Shown piece by piece: positions 35,044 to 43,777 of a DNA stretch of 64,000 nucleotides (within the stretch, counting starts at the first letter, position 1; each line of letters begins with the position of its first letter). The position numbers and the translations under genes were made by a program. Origin of the DNA: Romeriopsis navalis LEGE 11480 (lineage in GTDB: Bacteria > Cyanobacteriota > Cyanobacteriia > Leptolyngbyales > Leptolyngbyaceae). The notes under the pieces are model-generated. The model was not told the origin of the DNA, made no database searches, and worked only from the letters and a program-made list of their open reading frames with translations. The stretch is from positions 1 through 64,000 of the forward strand of contig NZ_JADEXQ010000019.1 of the NCBI RefSeq assembly GCF_015207035.1. Reading direction: 5' to 3'.

Positions 35044-36072
35044 ATGGAAATGGAAAGAGCTGTGCTTCGTATCCTTGATGCGAATCTCGATCGGGCCCGT
35101 GAAGGTCTGCGGGTGATCGAGGAATGGTGCCGCTTTGGTTTGGAGCGGACGGATCTCACCGATATCTGCAAACATCTGCGCCAACAGCTGGGTCAATGGC
35201 ATCTTCCCGAGATTCGGGCGGCCCGCGATACCCCCGGTGATCCGGGCACGCAGCTGACCCATGCCCAGGAAGCTCAGCGTGAAGATATCAGCCAAGTGCT
35301 GCTAGCTAATTTTGCCCGCGTCCAAGAATCCCTGCGGGTGCTAGAAGAATATGGCAAAGTGTATCGCACCGACCTCGCTGCCGCTGTTAAACAAATTCGC
35401 TATCAGGTTTATACGCTCGAAAGCACTATGACTCAAAAGCCCCAAATGCCAGCGCTGCTTGCGGCCCGTCTTTATCTGGTGACCGCGCCGGTGCCGAATC
35501 TACTGCATGTGGTTGAAGCGGCCCTCAATGGTGGTTTGCGACTGCTGCAATATCGCGATAAAGAGGCCGATAATGCGACCCGCTACGAAAATGCAACGAA
35601 GCTCAAATTCCTCTGTAAGCAATATGGTGCGGTCTTTATCATCAATGACCATATCGACTTAGCCCTTGCGGTCGATGCGGATGGGGTGCATTTGGGGCAG
35701 CAGGATTATCCGATCGAAGTGGCCCGCCGCTTACTTGGCCCTGAGAAGATTGTCGGACGTTCGACAACTAATCCGACGGAATTACAGCGGGCGATTGATG
35801 AGCAAGCGGATTATATCGGGGTTGGCCCGGTCTACGAAACGCCCACGAAAGCGGGAAAAGCCGCCGCAGGGCATGAATATGTGGCCTACGCGCAGGCCAA
35901 TGCGCCGATGCCTTGGTATGCGATCGGTGGGGTTGACGCAGAGAACCTCGGTGATGTGATTGCGGCCGGTGCTGCTCGCGCTTCTGTCGTGCGGGCAATT
36001 ATGCAGGCGGATGACCCGAAAGTCATGACCCAGCAGCTCGTGGCGCAACTGGCCCAAGCGCCCTCCGGGTGA
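35044..36072 (+). CDS. thiE: thiamine phosphate synthase, cyanobacterial two-domain form
   Basis: The 342-residue enzyme couples the pyrimidine and thiazole precursors into thiamine phosphate. Residues about 1-130 are the extra N-terminal domain typical of cyanobacteria (RILDANLDRAREGLRVIEEW, VQESLRVLEEYGKVYR). The ThiE barrel follows, with LYLVTA, GLRLLQYRDKEAD, FIINDHIDLALAVDADGVHL, GQQDYP, GRSTTN, YIGVGPVYETPTKA and AIGGVDAEN. The ATG at 35044 is preferred to an in-frame TTG at 35032. No TPP riboswitch signature was found in the 190 bp upstream. thiS follows after 61 bp. Confidence 0.92.
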   Translation: MEMERAVLRILDANLDRAREGLRVIEEWCRFGLERTDLTDICKHLRQQLGQWHLPEIRAARDTPGDPGTQLTHAQEAQREDISQVLLANFARVQESLRVLEEYGKVYRTDLAAAVKQIRYQVYTLESTMTQKPQMPALLAARLYLVTAPVPNLLHVVEAALNGGLRLLQYRDKEADNATRYENATKLKFLCKQYGAVFIINDHIDLALAVDADGVHLGQQDYPIEVARRLLGPEKIVGRSTTNPTELQRAIDEQADYIGVGPVYETPTKAGKAAAGHEYVAYAQANAPMPWYAIGGVDAENLGDVIAAGAARASVVRAIMQADDPKVMTQQLVAQLAQAPSG

Positions 36073-36133
36073 GTTGCGGTTAGTTGCCGGACGTAAGTGC
36101 TACGCTGAGGAAAGCCATTTTTTGCGATCTGAT

Positions 36134-36361
36134 ATGAACGATTTGGCCATGAATGATTCGATCACGCTGTATGTTAATGGCGAGGAAAAGACTTGCCAAC
36201 CGCAGACTGTCTTACCAGAATTGCTGGCCCAGCAGGGGATGAATCCGCGGCTTGTGGCGGTGGAGTATAACGGGGAGATTTTGCATCGGCAATTTTGGCC
36301 GGAAACGATTATCCAAACCGACGATCGGCTAGAAGTCGTCACGATCGTCGGTGGAGGTTAG
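36134..36361 (+). CDS. thiS: sulfur carrier protein ThiS
   Basis: A 75-residue ubiquitin-fold protein ending in VVTIVGGG, the C-terminal Gly-Gly tail that is adenylated and converted to thiocarboxylate for thiazole synthesis. The N-terminal beta strand SITLYVNGEEKTC and the central LVAVEYNGEILHRQFW are typical. A second ATG at 36149 (MNDSIT) is an alternative start. It sits directly downstream of thiE, and the MoeB-like enzyme at 14092 is a candidate activator. Confidence 0.88.
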   Translation: MNDLAMNDSITLYVNGEEKTCQPQTVLPELLAQQGMNPRLVAVEYNGEILHRQFWPETIIQTDDRLEVVTIVGGG

Positions 36362-36369
36362 ATCGCGTG

Positions 36370-37290
36370 ATGCCGCGTCCGCTATTGCCTGGCTTCAATC
36401 CGTTTCGTCAAGTGACGGCCCGTGAAGTCGTTTATCTCTACTTGCTTATGGCATTCCTGAGCGGGGCTGGCATAAACGGTTTACAACAGCTGACTGGGCT
36501 GGCTGCGGCTGATCCATTTTGGACTTCGATTCGCTATATCAGCCTGATGGTGCCACTGGCCGGGGGTCTGTTATGGCGCATTGAAATGACTGGGGGCAAG
36601 CGTCAATTTGTATTGGGTAAGCTGCCGCGACGGACGCGCTGGTCACGCCTGTTTGGTTTGACGATCGCCACCCTCGTGACCTCCTTGGGGTCATTTATGC
36701 TGTTTGCCTATCTGTGGTACAGCCTTAACCCAGATTCGATTACCAAGTTAGTGGATGGGATGACCCAGCTCAAGTCGTCGCTGCGGCCGACGGATTCAGT
36801 GCTGCCCGGTATCAGCCGCGCCTTGACGTTCTTTACCTTGATTATTGCGGCACCACTAACGGAGGAAGTGATTTTCCGGGGCATTTTATTACAGCGTTGG
36901 GCCACGAAATGGAATACGCCGATCGCCTTGTTGCTAACGTCAGCATTGTTCGGAATCTTGCATTTGAATTTTATTGGTGCAGGCATTCTTGGTTTAGTTG
37001 CTGGCGTGTTGTATTACCAAACGAAAAGCCTATGGGCGCCAGTGGCCTTACATGCGATTAACAACACGATCGCGAGTTTATCCCTTGTCTTACCGGCAAA
37101 TGTGCAAAAAACATCGACGCCGGAGCAATTTGAGCAGATTTTTGGTCAGGGTTGGACAGGGCTGATTTGGCTGGCTGTGGCGTTGCCTTGGGTGGTGATA
37201 TTTTTACGCAAAAATTGGCCGCGCAAACATGCTCTGATTCCCTATGAACTCAATCAATCGGCCGCGGTGATGACGGCTGATTCGGTATGA
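36370..37290 (+). CDS. CPBP family intramembrane glutamic protease
   Basis: The 306-residue membrane protein has about seven or eight hydrophobic segments and the Abi/CPBP motifs: LTEEVIFRGILLQRW (Glu-Glu and Arg), FGILHLNFIG (His) and LWAPVALHAINNTIASL (His and Asn). Members cleave within membranes, processing prenylated proteins or other substrates; the substrate here is unknown. The ATG at 36370 begins 8 bp after thiS and is preferred over longer frames that would overlap thiS. An in-frame GTG directly precedes it. Confidence 0.85.
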   Translation: MPRPLLPGFNPFRQVTAREVVYLYLLMAFLSGAGINGLQQLTGLAAADPFWTSIRYISLMVPLAGGLLWRIEMTGGKRQFVLGKLPRRTRWSRLFGLTIATLVTSLGSFMLFAYLWYSLNPDSITKLVDGMTQLKSSLRPTDSVLPGISRALTFFTLIIAAPLTEEVIFRGILLQRWATKWNTPIALLLTSALFGILHLNFIGAGILGLVAGVLYYQTKSLWAPVALHAINNTIASLSLVLPANVQKTSTPEQFEQIFGQGWTGLIWLAVALPWVVIFLRKNWPRKHALIPYELNQSAAVMTADSV

Positions 37291-37319
37291 TTGAATGACC
37301 GTTTTTTATTAGGTTGATT

Positions 37320-38831
37320 ATGACGATCGGGGTATGGGTGCTGGGCGATCAGCTCTGGGAAAATCAAGCGGCGCTGGCATCAGTCGGTACGGATACGCCC
37401 GTGATCTTGATTGAGTCACTGCATCATATTCAGGTCCGGCCGTATCATCAGCAAAAGCTGATTTTTCTCTGGTCGGCCATGCGGCATTTTGCGCAGGATT
37501 TAGAAAGGGCGGGTTATGCGGTCACCTATGACGAAGCCGCAGATTTCCAAACTCCCCTCAAGGCGTGGATTCAGGCGTATAACATCACCGAGCTGCGAAT
37601 TATGCAGCCGACCGATCGGCCTTTTGCGCGGCTAATTTCCGGGTTACGGCTGGACTGCAAAATTGTGTTATTCGATAACAATCAATTTATTTGGACCGCC
37701 GCGGAATTTTTGGACTGGGCACAGCCGCGAAAGCGAATGCGGATGGAGGATTTCTATCGTGAAAGCCGCAAGCGATTGGATATTCTGCTGGAAGATGGCC
37801 AGCCGATCGGCGGGCAGTGGAATCTCGACCCGGAAAATCGTAAACCGCCAAAGAAGAAGAATGCGGATTTTCAGCCACCACGTCGTCAAGATTTTGTGCC
37901 GGATGCGATGACGCAGGCTGTAATCAAAAAAGTGCGGGCGTTGGATATTGCGACCTACGGCAAAGCTGAGCCCTTTCAGTGGGGGGTGACTTGTGCCGAG
38001 GCGGAGGAAGCGCTGAATGCGTTTATCGAAACTCGACTTGATACCTTTGGTCCATACCAAGATGCGATGGTAACTGGCGAAGATACGATGTGGCATTCGC
38101 TGATTTCACCGTATTTGAATGTGGGTTTGTTGCAACCGTTGGCAGTCGTGCAGGCCGTCGAACAGACTTATCACGATCGGGATTTGCCGTTGAATAGTGT
38201 TGAAGGGTTTATCCGGCAGGTAATTGGTTGGCGGGAATATATGCGAGGCGTCTATGTGATGACGGATGATGACTACGCGGAACAGAATTGGTTTGGTCAT
38301 CAGCAACCGTTGCCAGATTTTTTCTGGAATGCCAAAAATGCCAAAATGAATTGTCTGAAGCAATGCCTTGATCAAACAGAGCGGACGGCCTATGCGCACC
38401 ATATTCAGCGGTTGATGATCTTGAGTAATTTTGCCCTGATTGCGGGGATTAATCCGCAGGCGATCGAAAACTGGTTCCATGCGGCTTACATTGATGCCTA
38501 TGACTGGGTGATGCAGACGAATGTCTTGGGGATGGGGCAGTTTGCTGATGGGGGGCTGCTGGCTTCAAAGCCCTATGTGTCGTCAGCCAACTATGTGAAT
38601 AAGATGAGCGACTATTGCAAAGGCTGTGAATATAACCACAAAGCGCGGATTGGTGATGATGCCTGTCCGTTTAATTTCTTCTACTGGAATTTTCTCGATC
38701 GTCACCGCGCCAAGCTCAAGTCTCAAGGTCGAATGAGCTTCATCCTGAAAAATCTGGATAAAATCGATCGGGAAGAACTCGCAACAATTCGCCAACAAGC
38801 GCAAGATTGGCATCAATCTTCCATCGCTTGA
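37320..38831 (+). CDS. iron-sulfur cryptochrome/photolyase (FeS-BCP, PhrB-like)
   Basis: The 503-residue flavoprotein belongs to the bacterial (6-4) photolyase/cryptochrome class with a [4Fe-4S] cluster. Four cysteines, Cys345, Cys433, Cys436 and Cys449 (AKMNCLKQ, DYCKGCEYN, DDACPFN), have exactly the spacing of the cluster ligands known in Agrobacterium PhrB. Other family segments are VWVLGDQLWENQ, EDTMWHSLISPYLNVGLL, VIGWREYMRGVY, HHIQRLMILSNFALI and DAYDWVMQTNVLGMGQFADG. It probably repairs (6-4) photoproducts with light or acts as a blue-light sensor. The ATG at 37320 is preferred to a TTG at 37314. Confidence 0.9.
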   Translation: MTIGVWVLGDQLWENQAALASVGTDTPVILIESLHHIQVRPYHQQKLIFLWSAMRHFAQDLERAGYAVTYDEAADFQTPLKAWIQAYNITELRIMQPTDRPFARLISGLRLDCKIVLFDNNQFIWTAAEFLDWAQPRKRMRMEDFYRESRKRLDILLEDGQPIGGQWNLDPENRKPPKKKNADFQPPRRQDFVPDAMTQAVIKKVRALDIATYGKAEPFQWGVTCAEAEEALNAFIETRLDTFGPYQDAMVTGEDTMWHSLISPYLNVGLLQPLAVVQAVEQTYHDRDLPLNSVEGFIRQVIGWREYMRGVYVMTDDDYAEQNWFGHQQPLPDFFWNAKNAKMNCLKQCLDQTERTAYAHHIQRLMILSNFALIAGINPQAIENWFHAAYIDAYDWVMQTNVLGMGQFADGGLLASKPYVSSANYVNKMSDYCKGCEYNHKARIGDDACPFNFFYWNFLDRHRAKLKSQGRMSFILKNLDKIDREELATIRQQAQDWHQSSIA

Positions 38832-39001
38832 ATCAAATCCAGCCGCGTATATTTACCTGGCGGCTGAGCAATTAAGAAGCGTTGCTGTTTGTAATAGGTG
38901 CGAAGGAAGTTGCTACGATCAATCCATAATATACGGCGATAAGTGATATTCACTTTTCAAGTAGCCATAGGGATTGATGTTCGTGTTGTCAGAATCACTC
39001 C

Positions 39002-39961
39002 ATGACTAAGTCAATACCGAAAACAGAAGCGCAGTCGATTACAGTTGATGCGCTGCCCCAGGGGGTTGTTGTGCCACCGATTACGTTGGGCGATTATGTC
39101 TATCGGTTGGTCAAAAAGCAGTTTACGCACATGATGCGTGAGGAATCAGCCGTGCTGGCAGATCAAGATCCGGAGCCATTGCATCAGATGCGGATTAATG
39201 CCCGTCGTTTGCGCTCAACGATGGAATTATTTGAAGCGGTGGTTGAAATGCCAGCCGCATATCAGCCCCAACACCTGCGTAAATTCAATCGGACTTTGGG
39301 GAAACTGCGCAATCTGGATGTGGTCATGGCGCGGTTGCAGCAGGATTACTATCCGTCGCTGCCCCCCGATGAGCAGAAGTCCCTCGCCTGGTGTCTGAAG
39401 AAGCTGCGCAAGCAGCGTCGTCAGGCGCTGAAATCGGTCAAGAAGACGCTGCAGCGTCAGTCCTTTAGCCAGTATTACGAGCATTGGCTCAAGTCGCCGC
39501 GTTACCGTGAAGCCGCGGGCCGATCGTTAACTCAAACTTTGCCGCATTTGCTGATGCCGAAACTGGCTCATTTCTTGGCTCACCCAGCTTGGTCGATTAG
39601 CGCTGATACCTGTAACGGGGATAACCAAACGAATCTACATGATCTGCGGAAAGTCGTGAAGCATTTGCGTTACCAGCTCGAGGGCGTCAAGGATCGGGGC
39701 AGTGAAGATAGCGTGGAATGGATTGCCTCCTTTAAGCTATTACAAGACTGTCTAGGCACGATTCAAGATTTAGCGGTACTACGTCAAGTGATTGTGGCGA
39801 CATTGCCGAAAGTGGGGCGATCGTTGCTCCAACTTGAAGCAATTTTTCATCAACAGCAAGCCGCGGCTTTGGCGGATTGGGAGCGCCTCCGCCAACCCTA
39901 CTTGCAGCCGCAGTACCAATACCAGTGCTATCAGCGGGTACTGCGATCGTTGCAAGTCTAA
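39002..39961 (+). CDS. CHAD domain protein
   Basis: The 319-residue alpha-helical protein carries the conserved histidines and basic residues of CHAD: DPEPLHQMRINARRLRSTME near residue 65, GKLRNLDVVMARL, and the second half LHDLRKVVKHLRYQLEGVKD with LQDCLGTIQDLAVL. CHAD domains are established binders of inorganic polyphosphate, often on polyphosphate granules. The downstream gene, 61 bp away in the same direction, encodes a polyphosphate kinase 2, which strongly supports a role in polyphosphate handling. Confidence 0.9.
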   Translation: MTKSIPKTEAQSITVDALPQGVVVPPITLGDYVYRLVKKQFTHMMREESAVLADQDPEPLHQMRINARRLRSTMELFEAVVEMPAAYQPQHLRKFNRTLGKLRNLDVVMARLQQDYYPSLPPDEQKSLAWCLKKLRKQRRQALKSVKKTLQRQSFSQYYEHWLKSPRYREAAGRSLTQTLPHLLMPKLAHFLAHPAWSISADTCNGDNQTNLHDLRKVVKHLRYQLEGVKDRGSEDSVEWIASFKLLQDCLGTIQDLAVLRQVIVATLPKVGRSLLQLEAIFHQQQAAALADWERLRQPYLQPQYQYQCYQRVLRSLQV

Positions 39962-40022
39962 ACTCAACTTGCAATCCTCAACTTTCAATCCTGTAATTGC
40001 GCTTAACGCGGATAATTTGAAC

Positions 40023-40910
40023 ATGGCCAAAACTGCCTTAGATTACGATGACTTTGTAGTAAAGCCTGGTAAGCAAATCTCACTGGCCAAGGATTTTTCG
40101 CCGTCATACAAATCGGATGCCTTTGATAAGGTGCAGGGAAAAGCCCGACTCGCGGAAACGGTGGGGGAAATGGCGGCATTGCAGAATGTGCTGTACGCCC
40201 AGAATACCTACGCACTGCTGATTATTTTTCAAGCGATGGATGCGGCCGGTAAAGACGGAACGATCAAACATGTGATGTCCGGGGTAAATCCCCAGGGGTG
40301 TCAGGTGTTTTCGTTCAAGGCTCCTTCCTCGGAAGAGTTGGATCATGATTATCTCTGGCGATCGATGAAAACCCTGCCGGAGCGGGGCCGCATTGGAATT
40401 TACAATCGTTCCTACTATGAAGAGGTATTGATTACGCGGGTTCACCCAGCGATTCTCGATCGTCAGCAATTGCCACCGCACAAAGTGGATAAACAGTTTT
40501 GGCAGCAGCGGTTTGACCAGATCAACAACTTTGAGCAATACCTGACGGCAAATGGGGTGATCGTGCTGAAGTTTTTCCTCAATGTCTCAAAAGCCGAGCA
40601 AAAAACACGGTTTATGGAGCGTTTAGATAATCCTGAGAAGAATTGGAAATTCTCGATGCAGGACGTGAAGGAACGGCAGCATTGGGACGATTATCAAAAT
40701 GCCTACGAAGATATGTTTAATCACACCAGTACGAAAGCCGCTCCCTGGCATGTGATTCCGGCCGATCGTAAATGGTTTATGCGAATGGTTGTATCCGAAA
40801 TTATTTGTGAGAAGTTGCGATCCTTGGATTTGCAATATCCACAGTTAACGGATGCACAAATGAGTCAACTGGGCGCAGCGAAGCAGCAACTTTTAGATGA
40901 GCCGGACTAA
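40023..40910 (+). CDS. polyphosphate kinase 2 family protein
   Basis: The 295-residue protein is a PPK2-type nucleotidyl phosphotransferase, which uses polyphosphate to phosphorylate AMP, ADP or GDP. The Walker A-like motif is FQAMDAAGKDGTIKHVM; also clear are GRIGIYNRSYYEEVLITRVH (Walker B/lid region), VIVLKFFLNVSKAEQKTRF and WKFSMQDVKERQHWDDY. The substrate class cannot be decided from these motifs alone. The frame is open further upstream to 39792, but that part overlaps the CHAD gene in another frame, so the ATG at 40023 is chosen. Confidence 0.9.
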   Translation: MAKTALDYDDFVVKPGKQISLAKDFSPSYKSDAFDKVQGKARLAETVGEMAALQNVLYAQNTYALLIIFQAMDAAGKDGTIKHVMSGVNPQGCQVFSFKAPSSEELDHDYLWRSMKTLPERGRIGIYNRSYYEEVLITRVHPAILDRQQLPPHKVDKQFWQQRFDQINNFEQYLTANGVIVLKFFLNVSKAEQKTRFMERLDNPEKNWKFSMQDVKERQHWDDYQNAYEDMFNHTSTKAAPWHVIPADRKWFMRMVVSEIICEKLRSLDLQYPQLTDAQMSQLGAAKQQLLDEPD

Positions 40911-40911
40911 T

Positions 40912-40943
40912 TGCTGGCGTAGGCGAACGGTGCTGGCGCAGGC
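40912..40943. repeat. 13-bp direct repeats between two convergent genes
   Basis: TGCTGGCGTAGGC (40912-40924) and TGCTGGCGCAGGC (40931-40943) lie 19 bp apart with one mismatch, filling the 32-bp gap between the ppk2 stop and the stop codon of the rhomboid gene. Confidence 0.7.
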
Positions 40944-41638
40944 TAATTTAACAGCGTATTCCAAGTTGTTTGCCACCAAGCAAAGATCGGCTTGAAGAAC
41001 GTATGTAAATCGTTTAAACGCCAAGCGATCCAAATACCACCGATGAATCCGAGTAGGTGTGCCTCCCAGGCAATGCGACCATTGACTGATGGAAATAAGC
41101 CCCAGAGGGTACGGCCAAAGACCCATTTCTGTTCCCCGGATAGGGCGGGGAAAATAATCAAATCGCCAAAGAAGAGGGACAGCACCATGGCGACAAAAAA
41201 CATCAGCGCTAGGGGGTCGCGGTAGAAATAAATCAAGCTGACGACAAAGCCGATATAGGCAAAGATCACCCCACTCGCCCCCACATAGCCATTGTGCCGA
41301 CCAAATAACCACAGCAGGATACCGGGGATTAATGCGCCCATCAGGCTGACGATCGGAAAGTCGCGGGCGTCCCGCACAACAATCATGCCGCCAAAAATTA
41401 AGTAATAGGCGGTATTGCCGGTTAAATGTTGCCAATTGCCATGGAGAAACGCTGAACTAATAATTCCCGGTAGACCGATGATCTTGCGGGGTTTGAGCGC
41501 CCCCAAATGGGTGATTAAGCGTGGCGAAATTGCCAAATCGACCACGGCCACGACCCAGGTCATAACCAGTAAATCAAACAGCAATCGAGCTTGGATGAAC
41601 CAGTCCTGAAAGCTCTGTGCGGTAAAGAATCCATTCAT
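40943..41638 (-). CDS. rhomboid family intramembrane serine protease
   Basis: The 231-residue protein has six or seven hydrophobic segments. The catalytic Ser122 lies in YVGASGVIFAY (GxSG motif) and His194 in WEAHLLGFIGG. The early SSAFLHGNWQHLTGNTAYYL contains the HxxxN oxyanion elements. Rhomboids cleave membrane proteins within the bilayer; the substrate is unknown. It converges on ppk2, the two stop codons being 32 bp apart. Confidence 0.9.
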   Translation of the reverse strand: MNGFFTAQSFQDWFIQARLLFDLLVMTWVVAVVDLAISPRLITHLGALKPRKIIGLPGIISSAFLHGNWQHLTGNTAYYLIFGGMIVVRDARDFPIVSLMGALIPGILLWLFGRHNGYVGASGVIFAYIGFVVSLIYFYRDPLALMFFVAMVLSLFFGDLIIFPALSGEQKWVFGRTLWGLFPSVNGRIAWEAHLLGFIGGIWIAWRLNDLHTFFKPIFAWWQTTWNTLLN

Positions 41639-41697
41639 AACAGCGGACTGATGGCAGCGATGTTGAACGTGCTTCTATTATCCGTCTGATGGTTGGT

Positions 41698-42513
41698 TTA
41701 AGATTTGCGCCATTGTTGCGGTTGTTCAAACCGATAAACGTCGCTGATGACCTGCGTCCATCCAGCGGATACGGATTGCCAGATTTGTTCACCTTTTTCT
41801 TTGGTGGCGGCTTTCGCATCACCAATGACGCCACTGGTGCTGATGTCGCGGGTGAGCCAAGGAATTGGCAAATTCCGTTCGAGGGTGAGTAGGCTATCGG
41901 TGGGTAACCCCTGGGGATATTCCGTGACAGCGCGATCCATTTTGACGGTCTCCGGCAAAATGGCGAGGAGCAGACTTGTTTCCGCGTCCCCTGCATGGAT
42001 CCCGAGTTGGGCTTCTTTTTCTGTTAGGAGTGATTTGGTGATGTGGGGGACCCGCCAAGTGAAAAATGGAAACACTTCAAAATCATCATGGCGTTGATGT
42101 AAATCCCGCGCGACGATGTCCATAATCTGGGGCTGGCCCCCATGGGAATTCATCAAAATCCACTTGCGAAACCCCGCGCGGTAGATGCTTTCACCGACTT
42201 CCATCAGCATGTTGGTGAGGGTTTGGGCGGTCAGTGTGATCGTGCCGGGAAAGTGCCAATGTTCATTGGATTTACCGTAGTACAGCGACGGCATGGCGTA
42301 GGCTGGGATGCTGGCATCGAGTTGTTCGAGGGCCCGGCCCAATACGGCGAGCCCGATCGCGCTATCAACGGCGATCGGCAGGTGGGGACCATGTTGTTCG
42401 ATCGCACCTACGGGTTGGATGAGGACGACGCGCTCTTTCTGGGGCATGGACTCGATATCTGTCCAAGTCAGGTACGGAAAGAATCGATCGGCGGGAATAA
42501 ATCCATGCATCAT
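41698..42513 (-). CDS. creatininase family protein
   Basis: The 271-residue protein matches the creatinine amidohydrolase family: VVLIQPVGAIEQHGPHLPIA (Glu and His metal ligands), AVDSAIGLAVLGRALEQLDA, NEHWHFPGTITL, WILMNSHGGQPQIMD and GIHAGDAETSLLLAI. Members are zinc-dependent amide hydrolases, including mycofactocin and riboflavin-related enzymes, so the exact substrate is open. AGGAGA lies 9 bp upstream of the ATG at 42513; the frame extends further upstream to a start at 42612 without support. No pathway partner lies beside it. Confidence 0.85.
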   Translation of the reverse strand: MMHGFIPADRFFPYLTWTDIESMPQKERVVLIQPVGAIEQHGPHLPIAVDSAIGLAVLGRALEQLDASIPAYAMPSLYYGKSNEHWHFPGTITLTAQTLTNMLMEVGESIYRAGFRKWILMNSHGGQPQIMDIVARDLHQRHDDFEVFPFFTWRVPHITKSLLTEKEAQLGIHAGDAETSLLLAILPETVKMDRAVTEYPQGLPTDSLLTLERNLPIPWLTRDISTSGVIGDAKAATKEKGEQIWQSVSAGWTQVISDVYRFEQPQQWRKS

Positions 42514-42822
42514 GATGATCGGTTTCTCCTGATTCAATGCTATATTGGTATCCGACTCGGACCCACGCGGTCTTAACGCCCAAATCTTGTCAGGACCGGA
42601 AGGTAGCAGCAATACGGGATGCTTAGGACAGGCGTGGTATCCGGGTCTCCTAGTTTTAAATCAAATTGATCGCAACGCCAACTTGAGGAATCCGTCTCAG
42701 ACTTAAGCAATTCCCGCTGCGTTGACTCCCTAATATTGTGCGAAACCTTGAGAATTAATGGCCCTAGAATGCAAGAACTGCGCATGCTGGGACCATTTTT
42801 GTATTTCTTTAAGCCTGGCTGG

Positions 42823-43125
42823 CTAAGTTAATTCCATGACTTTATTGTCGTTGAGTAAGCTCCCCATGACGACGTTCCATTCGTAGAGGTCGTAGGTGAC
42901 ACAGTGGTTAATCACCAGTGGGTCACGACTGACAATTGACTCAGCTTCGCGCATTGAGTCCGCCGTAAAGAGCAACATGCCACCACCACGGCGACCCCAG
43001 TAGCCAGTACTGACTTGATGTCCCTGATCAATTAACTCCTGGACAAAGGCCTTGTGGGCCGGGACATGCTGATCGAATACTGCCTTATCGACAATTCCTG
43101 CCTCAATTTTGACAAACCAAGCCAT
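42823..43125 (-). CDS. YciI-like protein
   Basis: A 100-residue ferredoxin-like-fold protein: MAWFVKIEAGIVDKAVFDQH, VPAHKAFVQELIDQGHQVST, then GGGMLLFTADSMREAESIVS and DPLVINHCVTYDLYEWNVVM. The conserved His and Asp of the family are present. YciI-like proteins are small putative enzymes of unsettled function. It is monocistronic; 309 bp of apparently empty DNA (42514-42822) separates it from the creatininase-like gene. Confidence 0.82.
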   Translation of the reverse strand: MAWFVKIEAGIVDKAVFDQHVPAHKAFVQELIDQGHQVSTGYWGRRGGGMLLFTADSMREAESIVSRDPLVINHCVTYDLYEWNVVMGSLLNDNKVMELT

Positions 43126-43777
43126 GCTGTTTTAATTCCTCAAAAAAACTAGACCTCGCGCAAGTGTTTCACCGGCATTGTTCGCGCTGGTGCTCAACGT
43201 GAGGTTTGGTAAAGCATCCTGTTGAAATACTCTTTGAATTTAGCGTGTTGAGCGATGTTGCCGTATCCGTACTAGGGCAGATGACGGTCCGAGAGATGCA
43301 TTTTTGACCTGCTTGCTTGGTTCTACCAAGTGATATACCTAGCGTGGACCAGTGGCTTGAAAAGCCAACGTTCGTAGAGCTTATCTTTAAATATTCTTCA
43401 AAGATGCCATTGGGGGAGCGGCAGATTCCCTGATTTGAGGCGGATAGCAGATAAACACCGGTGTATAGAGTGATTGGCTAGATGGGATGATTTCCTCCTG
43501 TCAGAGGGATTAAGTTTGCGCTATGATTCGCGGATGCTGACGTTTATGCCTAATTCCTGTAATCTTGTCTTAAGATTCCTGATGGAATTTATTGAAAAGT
43601 GCAGTAATATACCTAGTCTGTATTTGGCATTCGCCGAAACTGACGGTAATTCTGATAAACCTCTGAGCTTTCCACCGCTGTTCATCCAGAATTTCTCCGA
43701 TTTAGGCTCAGCCGAATTTATCTGAATGATGTGTTCCACGCAATGACGTTACGATTGGAGCGAATCGAGGTTAATCT
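43126..43777. other. 652-bp intergenic stretch before the penicillin-binding protein gene
   Basis: Short overlapping frames on both strands around 43474-43739 are mutually exclusive and neither resembles a known protein. No hairpin or repeat stands out. It probably holds the promoters of the two divergent flanking genes. Confidence 0.45.

Noticed and set aside
39792-40022. Upstream extension of the PPK2 frame
   Set aside because: It overlaps the CHAD gene in another frame, and the PPK2 fold starts after the ATG at 40023.
40893-41435. 180-codon minus-strand frame in the rhomboid region
   Set aside because: It is a shadow of the rhomboid gene in the same direction; catalytic motifs are only in the 40943-41638 frame.
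43474-43739. Two opposed small frames (83 codons plus, 72 codons minus)
   Set aside because: They exclude each other and neither product resembles a known family or has a good ribosome binding site.
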